Assembly (NCBI RefSeq): GCF_017592335.1
Contig: NZ_JACNMP010000020.1
Coordinates: 1-61,923, forward strand
DNA length: 61,923 bases
DNA from: Pseudaestuariivita rosea
GTDB lineage: Bacteria; Pseudomonadota; Alphaproteobacteria; Rhodobacterales; Rhodobacteraceae
Reading direction: 5' to 3'
Both the position numbers and the translations under genes were made by a program. Under the pieces are notes generated by a model. It was not told the DNA's origin. It did no database searches and was given only the letters and a program-made list of their open reading frames with translations. This document shows positions 53,529-61,923 of this stretch, piece by piece. Position 1 is the first letter of the stretch. Every line of letters starts with the position of its first letter.

Positions 53529-53690
53529 ATGTCTGCCCCCGATACAAACGTTGAAAAACAGCGCGAAAACCATCGTCCACCTTTGATAGGCATTGCGTTG
53601 GTCGTTGTATTCGCGCTTGTTTTACTGACATTACTGCTTGGCTGGACCTTTTATGCAGGTCAATCAGCCAGTTTGGCTGGCATCGAATAG
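53529..53690 (+). CDS. Small single-pass membrane protein (53 aa)
   Basis: An ATG at 53529, preceded by AAGGAG, encodes 53 residues up to TAG at 53690. The N-terminus is hydrophilic (MSAPDTNVEKQRENHRPP), then one membrane helix ('LIGIALVVVFALVLLTLLLG'), then a short tail. No family recognised. The strong ribosome binding site supports translation. Confidence 0.6.
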   Translation: MSAPDTNVEKQRENHRPPLIGIALVVVFALVLLTLLLGWTFYAGQSASLAGIE

Positions 53691-53719
53691 CAGCAGCGAA
53701 AAGTTAGTCTTAACAATGC

Positions 53720-53980
53720 TTAAGCTTTTTCATCATCATGCTTGGAAAACAGCGCGGACCAAACAAAGTAAAGTCCGATGACAGCGCCAAGACCCATAAG
53801 TAAAAGACCAGCGTTTGTCATGCCCAATTGTTCGATCAGCCAATTCTGGGCATCCATAAACAATTGTGCCCGGCGATTGCCAGTTTGAGCAGGCGTACCG
53901 GAAAACAAAAGAAATCCTAGATATCCAAGGCTGCCACCCAACACAATCGCGCCAATTAAACTATAGATACGATACAGCAT
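53720..53980 (-). CDS. Hypothetical membrane protein (86 aa)
   Basis: Encodes 86 residues with two hydrophobic helices (about 6-28 and 57-78). They flank a short loop containing 'GNRRAQLFMDAQNWLIEQLG', and the protein ends with the charged SKHDDEKA. AGGGAATG places a weak SD before the start. It is convergent with the 53-aa membrane-protein gene. No family recognised. Confidence 0.6.
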   Translation of the reverse strand: MLYRIYSLIGAIVLGGSLGYLGFLLFSGTPAQTGNRRAQLFMDAQNWLIEQLGMTNAGLLLMGLGAVIGLYFVWSALFSKHDDEKA

Positions 53981-54113
53981 TTTACATTCCCTCGCTTCAA
54001 TGATGCCTGATTTCGAAAGCAGATGACATCATAGTTTTGTGAAACATCGCTATGTCACTGCACGCGGAAAAGGAAGGCGTGGACATAAGTCGATTAAAAT
54101 TTATCTGTTTGCT

Positions 54114-55649
54114 ATGACAATTTTGCTTTGGTTCAAACGTGATCTACGCACACATGATAACGCGGCTCTGACGGCAGTTGGCCATTCGGATGCCGTTTTA
54201 CCACTGTATATTGTCGAACCCGACTATTGGCGTCTAAGCGATACGTCTGCACGACAGTACGACTTTATCGCGGAAAGCCTGCATGAGCTAAGGCAAGCCA
54301 TGGCCCAGTTCGGCGCACCGCTGATTGTTCGGGTTGGTGACGCGATTGATGTGTTTGGTCAATTCCATGAAGAGCATCGACTGACACGTATCATCAGTCA
54401 CGAAGAAACGGGCAATCTTTGGACTTATCGCCGCGATCTTCGCGTGGCAGACTGGTGCAGGGCAAATGGTATCCTTTGGCATGAGATGCCGCAAAGTGGG
54501 GTGGTCAGACGATTAAAGGGTCGCGATGGCTGGGCGGCGCGGCGCGAACGTTTTGTCCGCGCTCCGATCATAGCTGCGCCAGTGGCGCTGAAGGCTATAG
54601 AATGTGATCCCGGCCAGATACCCACATCAGATCAGCTTGGTCTGAAACCCGATCGATGCCCACAACGACAAAATGGCGGGCGGGCCAATGGTTTGGCGCT
54701 TTTGGACAGTTTCCTGAACACGCGCGGGCAGACCTATCGCAAGGCGATGTCATCCCCAGTTCAGGGGGAATGGGCCTGTTCCAGGCTGTCGGCCCATTTG
54801 GCAGTGGGCACCTTGTCGATGAAGGAAGTCGTTCAGGCCGCAAACCAGCGCAAAGCCCAGGTCAAAGGCCAGCGTGATGGCTGGTCAGGATCGCTGAGTT
54901 CCTTTACCAGCCGCTTGGCCTGGCGTGATCACTTCATGCAAAAGCTCGAAGATGAACCCAGGATCGAAACCCACTGCCTGCATTCAGCTTACGAAAATCT
55001 GCGGCCGAAAGAACCTGACGCCGCCCGACTGCATGCCTGGCAGGTGGGCGAAACAGGCCTGCCGTTCGTAGATGCGTGTATGCGCTATCTGACAGCGACG
55101 GGTTGGCTGAATTTCCGGATGCGGTCGATGCTGATGGCTGTGGCATCCTATCACCTGTGGCTCGATTGGCGACCGACGGGCAACCATCTGGCGCGGATGT
55201 TTACCGATTATGAACCGGGCATTCACTGGTCACAGACGCAGATGCAATCGGGCACCACGGGCATGAATACTGTGCGCATTTATAACCCGGTCAAACAGGG
55301 CTACGATCAGGACCCAACCGGCATCTTCACCCGGCGTTGGGTGCCTGAACTGGCGGACGTTCCCGACGCATTCCTGCAAGAGCCCTGGAAATGGGATGGC
55401 GCGGGCCAGCTTTTGGGCAAGCGCTATCCACATCCGATCGTCGATGTGAAGTCCGCCGCCGCCGAAGCGCGGGACAGGGTCTGGGCGGTTCGTCGGGGGG
55501 ACGCTTTCCGGGCCGAGGCCGCGCAGATCGTCGAAAAACATGCCAGCCGGAAAGACAGCAACAATCACTTTGTCAACGATCGCGCGCCGCGTAAAAATCC
55601 GCCGCGCAAACGCCCGGCGCGCACCGAACAACTGAAGTTGGACCTATGA
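54114..55649 (+). CDS. Cryptochrome/photolyase family protein
   Basis: Encodes 511 residues from the ATG at 54114, chosen because '[16 protein letters not shown]' is the standard photolyase start. The N-terminal Rossmann antenna-binding domain runs to about 130. The FAD-binding helical domain has '[20 protein letters not shown]', '[18 protein letters not shown]', '[20 protein letters not shown]' and '[15 protein letters not shown]'. The Lys/Arg-rich C-terminal tail is typical of roseobacter members. It may repair UV lesions or act as a light sensor; the subclass is not resolved. The stop overlaps the DUF2256 start (ATGA). Confidence 0.9.
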   Translation: MTILLWFKRDLRTHDNAALTAVGHSDAVLPLYIVEPDYWRLSDTSARQYDFIAESLHELRQAMAQFGAPLIVRVGDAIDVFGQFHEEHRLTRIISHEETGNLWTYRRDLRVADWCRANGILWHEMPQSGVVRRLKGRDGWAARRERFVRAPIIAAPVALKAIECDPGQIPTSDQLGLKPDRCPQRQNGGRANGLALLDSFLNTRGQTYRKAMSSPVQGEWACSRLSAHLAVGTLSMKEVVQAANQRKAQVKGQRDGWSGSLSSFTSRLAWRDHFMQKLEDEPRIETHCLHSAYENLRPKEPDAARLHAWQVGETGLPFVDACMRYLTATGWLNFRMRSMLMAVASYHLWLDWRPTGNHLARMFTDYEPGIHWSQTQMQSGTTGMNTVRIYNPVKQGYDQDPTGIFTRRWVPELADVPDAFLQEPWKWDGAGQLLGKRYPHPIVDVKSAAAEARDRVWAVRRGDAFRAEAAQIVEKHASRKDSNNHFVNDRAPRKNPPRKRPARTEQLKLDL

Positions 55650-55810
55650 CGCGCCATCGCAAGAAATCCGACCTGCCCCAAAAGACCTGCGCAACCTGCG
55701 GCCTGCCCTTCACCTGGCGCAAAAAATGGGCCAAAGTCTGGGATGAGGTCCGCTATTGCAGTGAAAGATGCAGGCGCGAAAAATCGAACAAAGCCGTCAG
55801 ACGGTCATAA
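55646..55810 (+). CDS. DUF2256 zinc-finger-like protein (54 aa)
   Basis: Encodes 54 residues: [20 protein letters not shown] then [20 protein letters not shown] and [11 protein letters not shown]. Four Cys as CxxC...CxxxC-like pairs in a Trp- and Lys/Arg-rich sequence is the DUF2256 pattern, and the family is commonly encoded beside photolyases. The ATGA overlap makes translation coupled to the photolyase/cryptochrome gene. A zinc-binding, possibly nucleic-acid-binding accessory is likely. Confidence 0.85.
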   Translation: MTRHRKKSDLPQKTCATCGLPFTWRKKWAKVWDEVRYCSERCRREKSNKAVRRS

Positions 55811-55866
55811 ACCCTGGCTTGGTTTCCAACTGTCGCGGCTGCCTTTGTTATTCTATGCGTTTCTGA

Positions 55867-56484
55867 TCACGATCGCGACGGCTGTGGCCTGAACAATAAA
55901 AACACCCCGAACAGGCACATGGTCACGCCGGATCCACGCTGCATCCATGACAGTTTTCCCGATGCGAAACGCGATGCAAACCGTCCGACGGTCGCATAGG
56001 CAAAGATTGCGATAGCCTCAAGCGCCAAGAAACACAGACCCAGCAACGCGTAGCTTTGCCAATAGGCCTCGACAGACACGAATTGTGGAAAGAATGCCGC
56101 AAAAATCAAAATAGCCTTGGGATTGCTGATCGCGACCAAAGCCTCGGACCGGAAAGCAGACGTCGTAGAGGTCGCGGTATCGATTGTATCGGAATTTTCA
56201 AGGGTCGCCGCACTTCGCCAAAGCTTGATCCCAAGCCAAATCAGGTAAATCGCGCCCAGGACTTTGACAATGTTGAAAAGCGCTGCAGACGCGGTCAGCA
56301 GCAACCCTAGGCCAAGCGCACTGGCCGTGATCATGGCAATAAACACAATCAAACGTCCAACCGCTGCTTTTTGCGCAAAAAGAACACCATGTCGGGCGCC
56401 ATGCGTCATAGCCAGCAGATTGTTTGGACCAAAAGCAAGGTTAAGCGCGAAGCAGGCGGGAACAAATATCAGCCAATCGATCAT
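55867..56484 (-). CDS. LysE-family exporter
   Basis: Encodes 205 residues with about six hydrophobic helices. The signature near the N-terminus, 'FGPNNLLAMTHGARHGVLFA', and 'LGAIYLIWLGIKLWRSA' and 'SNPKAILIFAAFFPQFV' further on are those of LysE/RhtB amino-acid exporters. Substrate could be lysine, homoserine or another amino acid. The gene is divergent from malate synthase. Confidence 0.9.
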   Translation of the reverse strand: MIDWLIFVPACFALNLAFGPNNLLAMTHGARHGVLFAQKAAVGRLIVFIAMITASALGLGLLLTASAALFNIVKVLGAIYLIWLGIKLWRSAATLENSDTIDTATSTTSAFRSEALVAISNPKAILIFAAFFPQFVSVEAYWQSYALLGLCFLALEAIAIFAYATVGRFASRFASGKLSWMQRGSGVTMCLFGVFLLFRPQPSRS

Positions 56485-56686
56485 TCTAAACCCTTTGCTT
56501 GCGCCACATATGTCGCCTTTAGTGGTCGAACAGCGATGATGTCAATCGAACAGAGCATCGTCAGGCGATCAGTCTGACGCGTTATAAAGAAATACTTAAC
56601 CGACGTTCAAAAACTCTTGGGGGTGGACCGGTTGCGTTACCCTGGGTCGCCTTCTAGGTTATTTCCCAACCCAAGGGAGGACTGAA

Positions 56687-58843
56687 ATGACGGACCGCGT
56701 GGAACGATCAGGTTTGCAGGTGGATACGGCGCTGGCCGAGTTTGTTGAAAAAGAGGCTCTGCCGGGTACCGGTATTGCCGCGGACGCCTTCTGGGATGGG
56801 CTTGCGGATCTGGTGAATACTTGTGGGCCGAAGAACCGCGCGCTTCTAGAAAAGCGCGAGCAGATACAGACCCAGATTGACGACTGGCATAAGGCGCGCA
56901 AGGGTCAGCCCCACGATGCGGCTGCCTATAAGGCTTTTTTGGAGGACATCGGATATCTGCTGCCTGAGGGCGATGATTTTCAGATAGAAACCACGAATGT
57001 CGATCCTGAGATTGCGACGATCGCTGGTCCTCAACTGGTCGTGCCCATCATGAACGCCCGCTACGCGCTGAACGCGGCCAATGCGCGGTGGGGGTCGCTT
57101 TATGACGCCCTTTACGGCACCGATGCCTTGGGCGATCTGCCAAGTGGTGGCGGCTACGACAAAGACCGCGGCGCCCGGGTGATCGCGCGGGCGAAGGCCT
57201 TTCTGGATCAATCTGTGCCGCTAGCCTCGGGCACCTGGGCCGATGTTGCGGGGTTGCAAGCGGGTGAGGTGCTTCAGATCACCACCACTGCTGGTCCGAC
57301 AACGTTGAAAGATCCTGACCAATACGCGGGCCATGCGGAAAACGACGGCTGTCAGATGGTCCTGCTGCGCAACAATGGTTTGCATATCGAGATCATGATC
57401 AACGCAGATAACGAGATCGGCAAGGACGACCCGGCCCATATCGCGGGCGTCAACCTGGAAGCCGCTCTGTCGACGATCATGGATTGCGAAGATTCAGTCG
57501 CCGCCGTCGATGGCCCTGATAAGGCACTGGCGTATCGCAATTGGCTGGGCCTGATGAAGGGCGACTTGACCGAGCAGGTCACAAAGGGCGACAAAACCTT
57601 CACCCGCAAGCTTTACGATGATTTCGAATATACCGCGCCGGATGGTCAGCCGTTTATGGTTAAATGCCGGTCGCTGATGCTGGTGCGTAATGTGGGGCAC
57701 CTTATGACGACGCCCGCCGTGCTGGATGATGACGGCCACGAGATTGGCGAGGGACTGCTGGATGCGCTTTGCACTGCCATGATTGCGATGCACGATCTGG
57801 CCAAGAGCGAAGGCCCGCGCAATTCGGAAACCGGGTCGGTTTATGTAGTCAAACCCAAGATGCACGGACCCGAGGAGGTCGCTTTTGCAGATGAGATTTT
57901 CACAAAGGTCGAAGGCATCCTGGGCCTGCCCGCCAACACCGTGAAGATCGGGATTATGGACGAAGAACGCCGCACCTCGGTCAACCTTAAGGAATGTATC
58001 CGCGCCGCCAAGGCGCGGGTCGCGTTCATCAACACAGGGTTCCTGGATCGGACAGGGGATGAAATTCATACCTCGATGGAGGCTGGGCCGTTCGTTCGCA
58101 AGGGCCAGATGAAATCGACACCCTGGATTGCGTCCTATGAAGACCGCAATGTCGATATCGGGTTGGAATGCGGTCTGCAGGGTAAGGCGCAGATCGGCAA
58201 GGGAATGTGGGCGATGCCCGACCTGATGGCCGATATGCTGGACCAGAAAATCGGCCATCCGAAGGCGGGCGCGAATTGTGCCTGGGTGCCCAGCCCAACA
58301 GCTGCGACGCTGCATGCGATGCATTATCATCAGGTCGATGTCTTTGCTCGTCAGGACGAGATCAAGGCGCAAGGGCGTCGCGGCACGCTGGACGATCTGC
58401 TGACGATCCCTGTGATGGGGGGCGAAAACCTATGCGATGACGATATCGCGGCCGAGATCGAAAACAACGCACAAGGTATACTGGGCTATGTCGTGCGGTG
58501 GGTCGATCACGGGGTTGGATGCTCAAAAGTGCCCGATATCAACGATGTGGGCCTGATGGAGGACCGCGCGACCTGCCGCATCAGTTCACAGGCGCTGGCC
58601 AACTGGTTGCATCACGGCGTGGTCAGCGAAGACCGTGTGATGGCCGCGATGCAGAAGATGGCCGCCGTTGTGGACCGGCAGAACGCGAATGACCCGGCCT
58701 ATCACCCCATGGCGCCGGAATTTAACAGTATCGCCTTTCAAGCCGCCTGCGATCTGGTATTCAAGGGGCGCGTGCAGCCGTCTGGCTATACCGAACCTGT
58801 GTTGCACGCCCGCAGGCTTGAGCTAAAGGAAAAGGGACACTGA
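56687..58843 (+). CDS. glcB: Malate synthase G
   Basis: Encodes 718 residues. It condenses glyoxylate and acetyl-CoA to malate, used in growth on glycolate and acetate. Family features include '[19 protein letters not shown]' at the C-terminus, '[20 protein letters not shown]' and the '[17 protein letters not shown]' region that holds active-site residues. The long form with an extra domain identifies isoform G rather than A. GGGAGG precedes the start. GlcG follows 1 nt later. Confidence 0.97.
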   Translation: MTDRVERSGLQVDTALAEFVEKEALPGTGIAADAFWDGLADLVNTCGPKNRALLEKREQIQTQIDDWHKARKGQPHDAAAYKAFLEDIGYLLPEGDDFQIETTNVDPEIATIAGPQLVVPIMNARYALNAANARWGSLYDALYGTDALGDLPSGGGYDKDRGARVIARAKAFLDQSVPLASGTWADVAGLQAGEVLQITTTAGPTTLKDPDQYAGHAENDGCQMVLLRNNGLHIEIMINADNEIGKDDPAHIAGVNLEAALSTIMDCEDSVAAVDGPDKALAYRNWLGLMKGDLTEQVTKGDKTFTRKLYDDFEYTAPDGQPFMVKCRSLMLVRNVGHLMTTPAVLDDDGHEIGEGLLDALCTAMIAMHDLAKSEGPRNSETGSVYVVKPKMHGPEEVAFADEIFTKVEGILGLPANTVKIGIMDEERRTSVNLKECIRAAKARVAFINTGFLDRTGDEIHTSMEAGPFVRKGQMKSTPWIASYEDRNVDIGLECGLQGKAQIGKGMWAMPDLMADMLDQKIGHPKAGANCAWVPSPTAATLHAMHYHQVDVFARQDEIKAQGRRGTLDDLLTIPVMGGENLCDDDIAAEIENNAQGILGYVVRWVDHGVGCSKVPDINDVGLMEDRATCRISSQALANWLHHGVVSEDRVMAAMQKMAAVVDRQNANDPAYHPMAPEFNSIAFQAACDLVFKGRVQPSGYTEPVLHARRLELKEKGH

Positions 58844-58844
58844 C

Positions 58845-59273
58845 ATGGCCGATATCAATCTGAGAAAAGCGAAAAGCATCATCCGGGCGACATTGGCCAA
58901 AGGTCAGGAAATGGAAATGAAGCCCCTGTCCGTCGTCGTTCTGGATGCCGGTGGCCATGTGATAGCGTTTGAACGCGAAGATGGCGCCAGCCCTGGTCGG
59001 TTCGCCATTGCGCACGGCAAGGCCTATGGCGCGATCATGCTGGGCATGGCAGGCAGTGCGCAGATGGCGCGGGCAGAACAGCAGGCCTATTTCATGACAG
59101 CAATCAATGGTCTTTATGGCGGACAAGTGGTGCCGGTACCCGGTGGTCTGCTGGTCAAAGATAAAAAAGGCGCTGTGATCGGTGCAGTTGGCGTGACAGG
59201 GGACACATCCGACAACGACGCCGCCGCAGGTATGGCCGGGATCGAGGCCGCAGGTCTGACTGGCGAAAGCTGA
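58845..59273 (+). CDS. glcG: GlcG/HbpS-family protein (DUF336)
   Basis: Encodes 142 residues: 'LSVVVLDAGGHVIAFEREDG', 'SPGRFAIAHGKAYGAIMLGM' and 'GGQVVPVPGGLLVKDKKGAV' followed by 'GAVGVTGDTSDNDAAAGMAG' are typical of the family, which includes heme-binding HbpS and the unassigned GlcG of glycolate operons. It starts one base after the malate synthase stop, so it is in the same operon. Function unproven. Confidence 0.88.
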   Translation: MADINLRKAKSIIRATLAKGQEMEMKPLSVVVLDAGGHVIAFEREDGASPGRFAIAHGKAYGAIMLGMAGSAQMARAEQQAYFMTAINGLYGGQVVPVPGGLLVKDKKGAVIGAVGVTGDTSDNDAAAGMAGIEAAGLTGES

Positions 59274-59281
59274 TCGCAATG

Positions 59282-59305
59282 GTTTTCGTCTTGGCCACCG
59301 AAAAC
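59282..59305 (+). terminator. Hairpin after glcG
   Basis: GTTTTCG / CGAAAAC with a 10-nt loop begins 8 nt after the glcG stop. It is followed by ACTTATTTGTGG, a poor T run. Plausible terminator. Confidence 0.4.
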
Positions 59306-59388
59306 ACTTATTTGTGGTTGATAGCATCTCTTTGCAGTGACGTATCGCGTCAGTAGCAATTGCCTATCTATATCACATTGGGACTTCG

Positions 59389-59907
59389 ATGCTGACATCA
59401 TCGCACGACGCTATTCAGTTACTTGTATCCTTGGGGGCCCCAGAACGGCTTATCAAGCATCATGAACTGGTGGCTGAAGCAGGTGACTTGATTATAAAGC
59501 AGCTTGAAATGCTGAAAGTACCATTTGACAGTAACTTTGTACGCCTTGGCATTGCGGTTCACGACGCGGGTAAAATTGTGCATCCAAATGAGCTTGATGC
59601 TAAAGGAAACATGCATGAACAAGCCGGAGAACATCTACTGCTGAGCAGAGGTGTCCAAAAAGAGATCGCACGCTGCTGCCTTAGCCATGCACAATACGGC
59701 GTAATGCATGTTTGTTTTGAAGAAAAGCTTATCGCATTGGCTGATAAGCTATGGAAAGGCAAACGCGTTTCTGATCTTGAGCTACAGGTAATTGACGACA
59801 CCGCTGCGTTGCTTGGGCAAGACAGATGGGACATATTTCCAGTTCTCGATAGCTGTTTTGAACAGATCGCCCAGGAAGGCGACACGCGTTTGGCGCGAAG
59901 TTTGTAG
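59389..59907 (+). CDS. HD-domain protein, AT-rich, unknown function
   Basis: Encodes 172 residues. An HD metal-phosphohydrolase fold is suggested by 'LIKHHELVAEAGDLIIKQL' (His24/25), 'GIAVHDAGKIVHPNELD' (His58-Asp59), 'HEQAGEHLLL', 'CLSHAQY' and 'LIALADKLWKGKRVSDLELQ' (final Asp). Such proteins cleave phosphate esters or nucleotides. The codon use and AT content differ from the surrounding genes, and it lies between glcG and trmD, where rpsP and rimM would often be, so acquisition is possible. Substrate unknown. Confidence 0.7.
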   Translation: MLTSSHDAIQLLVSLGAPERLIKHHELVAEAGDLIIKQLEMLKVPFDSNFVRLGIAVHDAGKIVHPNELDAKGNMHEQAGEHLLLSRGVQKEIARCCLSHAQYGVMHVCFEEKLIALADKLWKGKRVSDLELQVIDDTAALLGQDRWDIFPVLDSCFEQIAQEGDTRLARSL

Positions 59908-59982
59908 TGTTCAATTCGCTGTAGTCTCATTACAAAAATACGACACATTTCTATTTCTGCAAATTTATCCTAAAAACCGCCA

Positions 59983-60804
59983 ATGACCGACACACCCAAA
60001 TCCCATGGTCGCAAATCGATCAGTGCGACACTAAAGCCGCGTGAGTTGATGACTCATGCGCCCAAGCTGGCAGGTATATGGACGGCCAAGGTGATCACAC
60101 TGTTTCCTGAGGCGTTTCCGGGGGTTTTGGGCGAAAGCCTGACCGGCAAGGCCCTGAAAGACGGGCTTTGGCAGTTGGAAACCGTTGACCTGCGGCCCTT
60201 TGGGGAAGGTAAGCATCGCAACGTCGATGATACGCCTGCGGGCGGTGGGGCCGGCATGGTGATGCGGGCCGATGTCTTGGGCCGGGCGATCACCCATGCG
60301 CAGCGGGACGCGCACGGGAACTGGCCGCTGATCTATCTGTCACCGCGGGGGCGGCCCCTGACCCAAGCGATGGCACAGCAGTTTTCGCAAGCCGACGGAA
60401 TCACACTGCTGTGTGGCCGGTTTGAGGGCGTGGACCAGCGCGTGATCGACCATTTCGGATTTCAAGAGGTCTCGCTTGGGGATTTTGTCCTGACCGGGGG
60501 TGAGATTGCCGCACAAGCCTTGATTGATGCAACAGTTCGCCTTATACCGCGCGTGCTTGGGAATCACGCATCCACCGAAGAAGAATCCTTTTCCGACGGG
60601 TTGCTGGAACACCCTCAGTACACAAGGCCCGCCGTTTGGGACGGTCGCGCGATACCGGATATTCTTCAGTCCGGCCACCACGCGAAGATCACCGCCTGGC
60701 GCAGGGCTATGGCCGAAAGGCTGACTAAGGAACGACGTCCTGATCTCTGGCGGGCTTATTGTGCAAGGCATGGTAGGGACCCGGATGAAGACCAAGAGCT
60801 CTGA
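59983..60804 (+). CDS. trmD: tRNA (guanine37-N1)-methyltransferase
   Basis: Encodes 273 residues. It methylates G37 next to the anticodon, preventing frameshifts. The trefoil-knot signatures are present: 'IYLSPRGRPLTQAMAQQF', 'LLCGRFEGVDQRVIDHFG' and 'EVSLGDFVLTGGEIAAQALI', then 'LLEHPQYTRPAVWDG'. The long N-terminal extension with 'GRKSISATLKPRELM' is characteristic of Rhodobacterales TrmD, so the upstream ATG at 59983 is kept. rplS follows 52 nt later. No rpsP or rimM lies upstream in the window. Confidence 0.96.
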   Translation: MTDTPKSHGRKSISATLKPRELMTHAPKLAGIWTAKVITLFPEAFPGVLGESLTGKALKDGLWQLETVDLRPFGEGKHRNVDDTPAGGGAGMVMRADVLGRAITHAQRDAHGNWPLIYLSPRGRPLTQAMAQQFSQADGITLLCGRFEGVDQRVIDHFGFQEVSLGDFVLTGGEIAAQALIDATVRLIPRVLGNHASTEEESFSDGLLEHPQYTRPAVWDGRAIPDILQSGHHAKITAWRRAMAERLTKERRPDLWRAYCARHGRDPDEDQEL

Positions 60805-60856
60805 GGACGCGCAAATTTCGCGGGCAAAACCGTGAGCATTTATAGGAGTAGGTCAG

Positions 60857-61231
60857 ATGAACCTGATCGCAGAACTTGAGGCGGAACAAGTCGCCTCGCT
60901 CGGGAAAGATATTCCCGATTTCAAAGCTGGCGATACCATTCGCGTCGGCTATAAAGTGACCGAAGGCACCCGCACCCGTGTTCAGAACTATGAAGGCGTG
61001 TGCATTTCCCGCAAGAATGGTGAAGGCATTTCCGGATCATTCACTGTTCGCAAAATCTCATTCGGTGAAGGTGTGGAACGTGTGTTCCCGCTCTATTCCA
61101 CAAATATCGACAGCATCACCGTTGTGCGCCGCGGCCGCGTGCGCCGCGCCAAGCTGTATTACCTGCGCAGCCGTCGTGGTAAATCCGCCCGTATCGCTGA
61201 AGATACGACATACAAGCCCAAAAAAGCCTGA
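60857..61231 (+). CDS. rplS: 50S ribosomal protein L19
   Basis: Encodes 124 residues. It is a large-subunit protein at the 30S-50S interface. '[20 protein letters not shown]', '[16 protein letters not shown]' and '[20 protein letters not shown]' are conserved L19 blocks, and '[17 protein letters not shown]' ends the core. TAGGAG precedes the start. It lies between trmD and rpmE in the usual order. Confidence 0.98.
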   Translation: MNLIAELEAEQVASLGKDIPDFKAGDTIRVGYKVTEGTRTRVQNYEGVCISRKNGEGISGSFTVRKISFGEGVERVFPLYSTNIDSITVVRRGRVRRAKLYYLRSRRGKSARIAEDTTYKPKKA

Positions 61232-61245
61232 GAGGAGCGGGAGCC

Positions 61246-61467
61246 ATGAGAAAAGAAACACATCCCGACTATCACTTCATCGACGTGAAGATGACAAACG
61301 GCGATATCGTGAAAATGCGTTCAACCTGGGGCAAGGAAGGCGACACGCTGTCGCTGGACATCGACCCGTCGGCGCATCCTGCCTGGACAGGCGGCAATGC
61401 CAAACTGCTGGACACCGGCGGTCGCGTATCGAAGTTCAAGAAAAAGTACGAAGGTCTAGGCTTTTAA
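61246..61467 (+). CDS. rpmE: 50S ribosomal protein L31
   Basis: Encodes 73 residues. '[16 protein letters not shown]' followed by [16 protein letters not shown], 'SAHPAWTGG' and '[13 protein letters not shown]' identify L31. The four Cys that bind zinc in the classic form are all absent, so this is a zinc-free form, which I recall as usual in Rhodobacterales. GAGGAG precedes the start; only 14 nt separate it from the rplS stop. Confidence 0.95.
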   Translation: MRKETHPDYHFIDVKMTNGDIVKMRSTWGKEGDTLSLDIDPSAHPAWTGGNAKLLDTGGRVSKFKKKYEGLGF

Positions 61468-61855
61468 TCTGGTGCGATCCTGCCTTTTTTAGAAAGGTAT
61501 ACAGCATCTTACTAAAGAAGTTTTGCATCCATCAGAGATATCTGTTGGGTGCTTTTCTATTGTATACAGTTTGATATGCAAAAGTATTTTGAGGAATATA
61601 AAATATAATTTGGTAGCGCTCAGATTTCCAGGCAGGTGCGATGTAGCGATTACCGATTGGGAAATTGTTCGTTGGTAAACTTATGTGAACAAAAAAGTTG
61701 GTGCGTCTGACGTCAGCGCTTATGGGCCCAACTAGGGCCTGTTAACACTACCGTGTAATACATTTGTCTGTTAAGTATCTGTTATGAATGAGATATAGGT
61801 GGTTCGGTTTGTCTGAACAGTTTCAAGCCTTATCTTAGTTGGATTTTCCGCTCGG
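61468..61855. other. AT-rich region after rpmE
   Basis: No gene seen in about 390 nt. It is AT-rich and becomes more so near 61500-61610. The stretch GGGCCCAACTAGGGCC near 61723 is palindrome-like but no insertion-sequence end was confirmed. It borders a transposase fragment that starts at 61923, so part of it may be IS-derived. Confidence 0.4.
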
Positions 61856-61923
61856 TTATGCCGCCACCGGGATTGGTCGCGACGGTTTGAGATATGCCTG
61901 ATCGTGCGTTTGCCCGTCCAGCG
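61856..61923 (-). mobile_element. 3' end of an IS3-like transposase (runs off window)
   Basis: The minus strand from 61922 reads LDGQTHDQAYLKPSRPIPVA before a stop at 61856-61858. The pattern 'LDGQTPDQAYF...PIPVAA-stop' is the usual C-terminal end of the DDE integrase (OrfB) of IS3-family elements. Only the last 22 codons lie in the window, so the state of the gene and the left inverted repeat cannot be judged. Confidence 0.55.

Overview
The window looks like chromosome of a marine alphaproteobacterium of the Rhodobacteraceae (roseobacter group, near Loktanella/Yoonia/Octadecabacter). This is inferred from gene content and order recalled from that group: an argH-lipoprotein-lysA-TIGR02302 run, an FNR-type regulator divergent from hemN, TPR-ispE next to a long-chain prenyl synthase, lgt-midA-pgeF, an ALDH16-type dehydrogenase beside deoC, and the Rhodobacterales form of trmD. 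No rRNA gene and no complete tRNA gene was seen.

Left end (1-4,000): a broken serine-recombinase fragment, a small membrane protein, an orphan DUF4123 protein (type VI secretion effector-adaptor family), one divergent copy of a dispersed GC-rich palindromic repeat, and a predicted surface-lipoprotein plus Slam exporter pair. 4,100-10,043 is one tightly overlapping minus-strand operon: argH, two tiny lipoproteins, a DUF2834 membrane protein, lysA and the TIGR02302 protein. 10,065-16,400 carries a TlpA thioredoxin, tag, an EAL protein, phaA-phaB (polyhydroxyalkanoate precursor synthesis), a LysR regulator and an EamA exporter.

16,400-25,700 holds a DUF465 protein, a tRNA methyltransferase, isoprenoid genes (ispB-like, ispE), a TPR protein, ETF-ubiquinone oxidoreductase, greA and conserved unknowns. 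25,800-34,700 holds PEP synthase, a lipoprotein followed by an ECF sigma/anti-sigma pair, rpe, deoC and a two-domain ALDH16-type aldehyde dehydrogenase, with three good copies of the dispersed repeat. 34,700-38,800 holds hemN and fnrL sharing a perfect FNR box, a frameshifted PhzF-like gene and a ~1 kb AT-rich gap that contains a likely small gene and a long stem-loop.

38,769-46,430 is housekeeping: pgeF, midA, lgt, ubiK, maeB, gatB and a lytic transglycosylase-like lipoprotein. 46,600-48,190 is a compositionally distinct accessory cassette: a DUF5343 protein overlapping a Swt1-type HEPN protein with an intact Rx4H motif, beside a degenerate 5' half of a tRNA. It is the best candidate here for an uncharacterised defence- or toxin-like system. 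48,200-61,470 returns to core genes: an acyltransferase, a TerB-like protein, pepN, a VOC protein plus WYL regulator, photolyase/cryptochrome with DUF2256, a LysE exporter, malate synthase G plus GlcG, an AT-rich HD-domain protein, then trmD-rplS-rpmE. The right edge carries the 3' end of an IS3-like transposase.

All calls come from reading the sequence and translations by eye; no database search was run.
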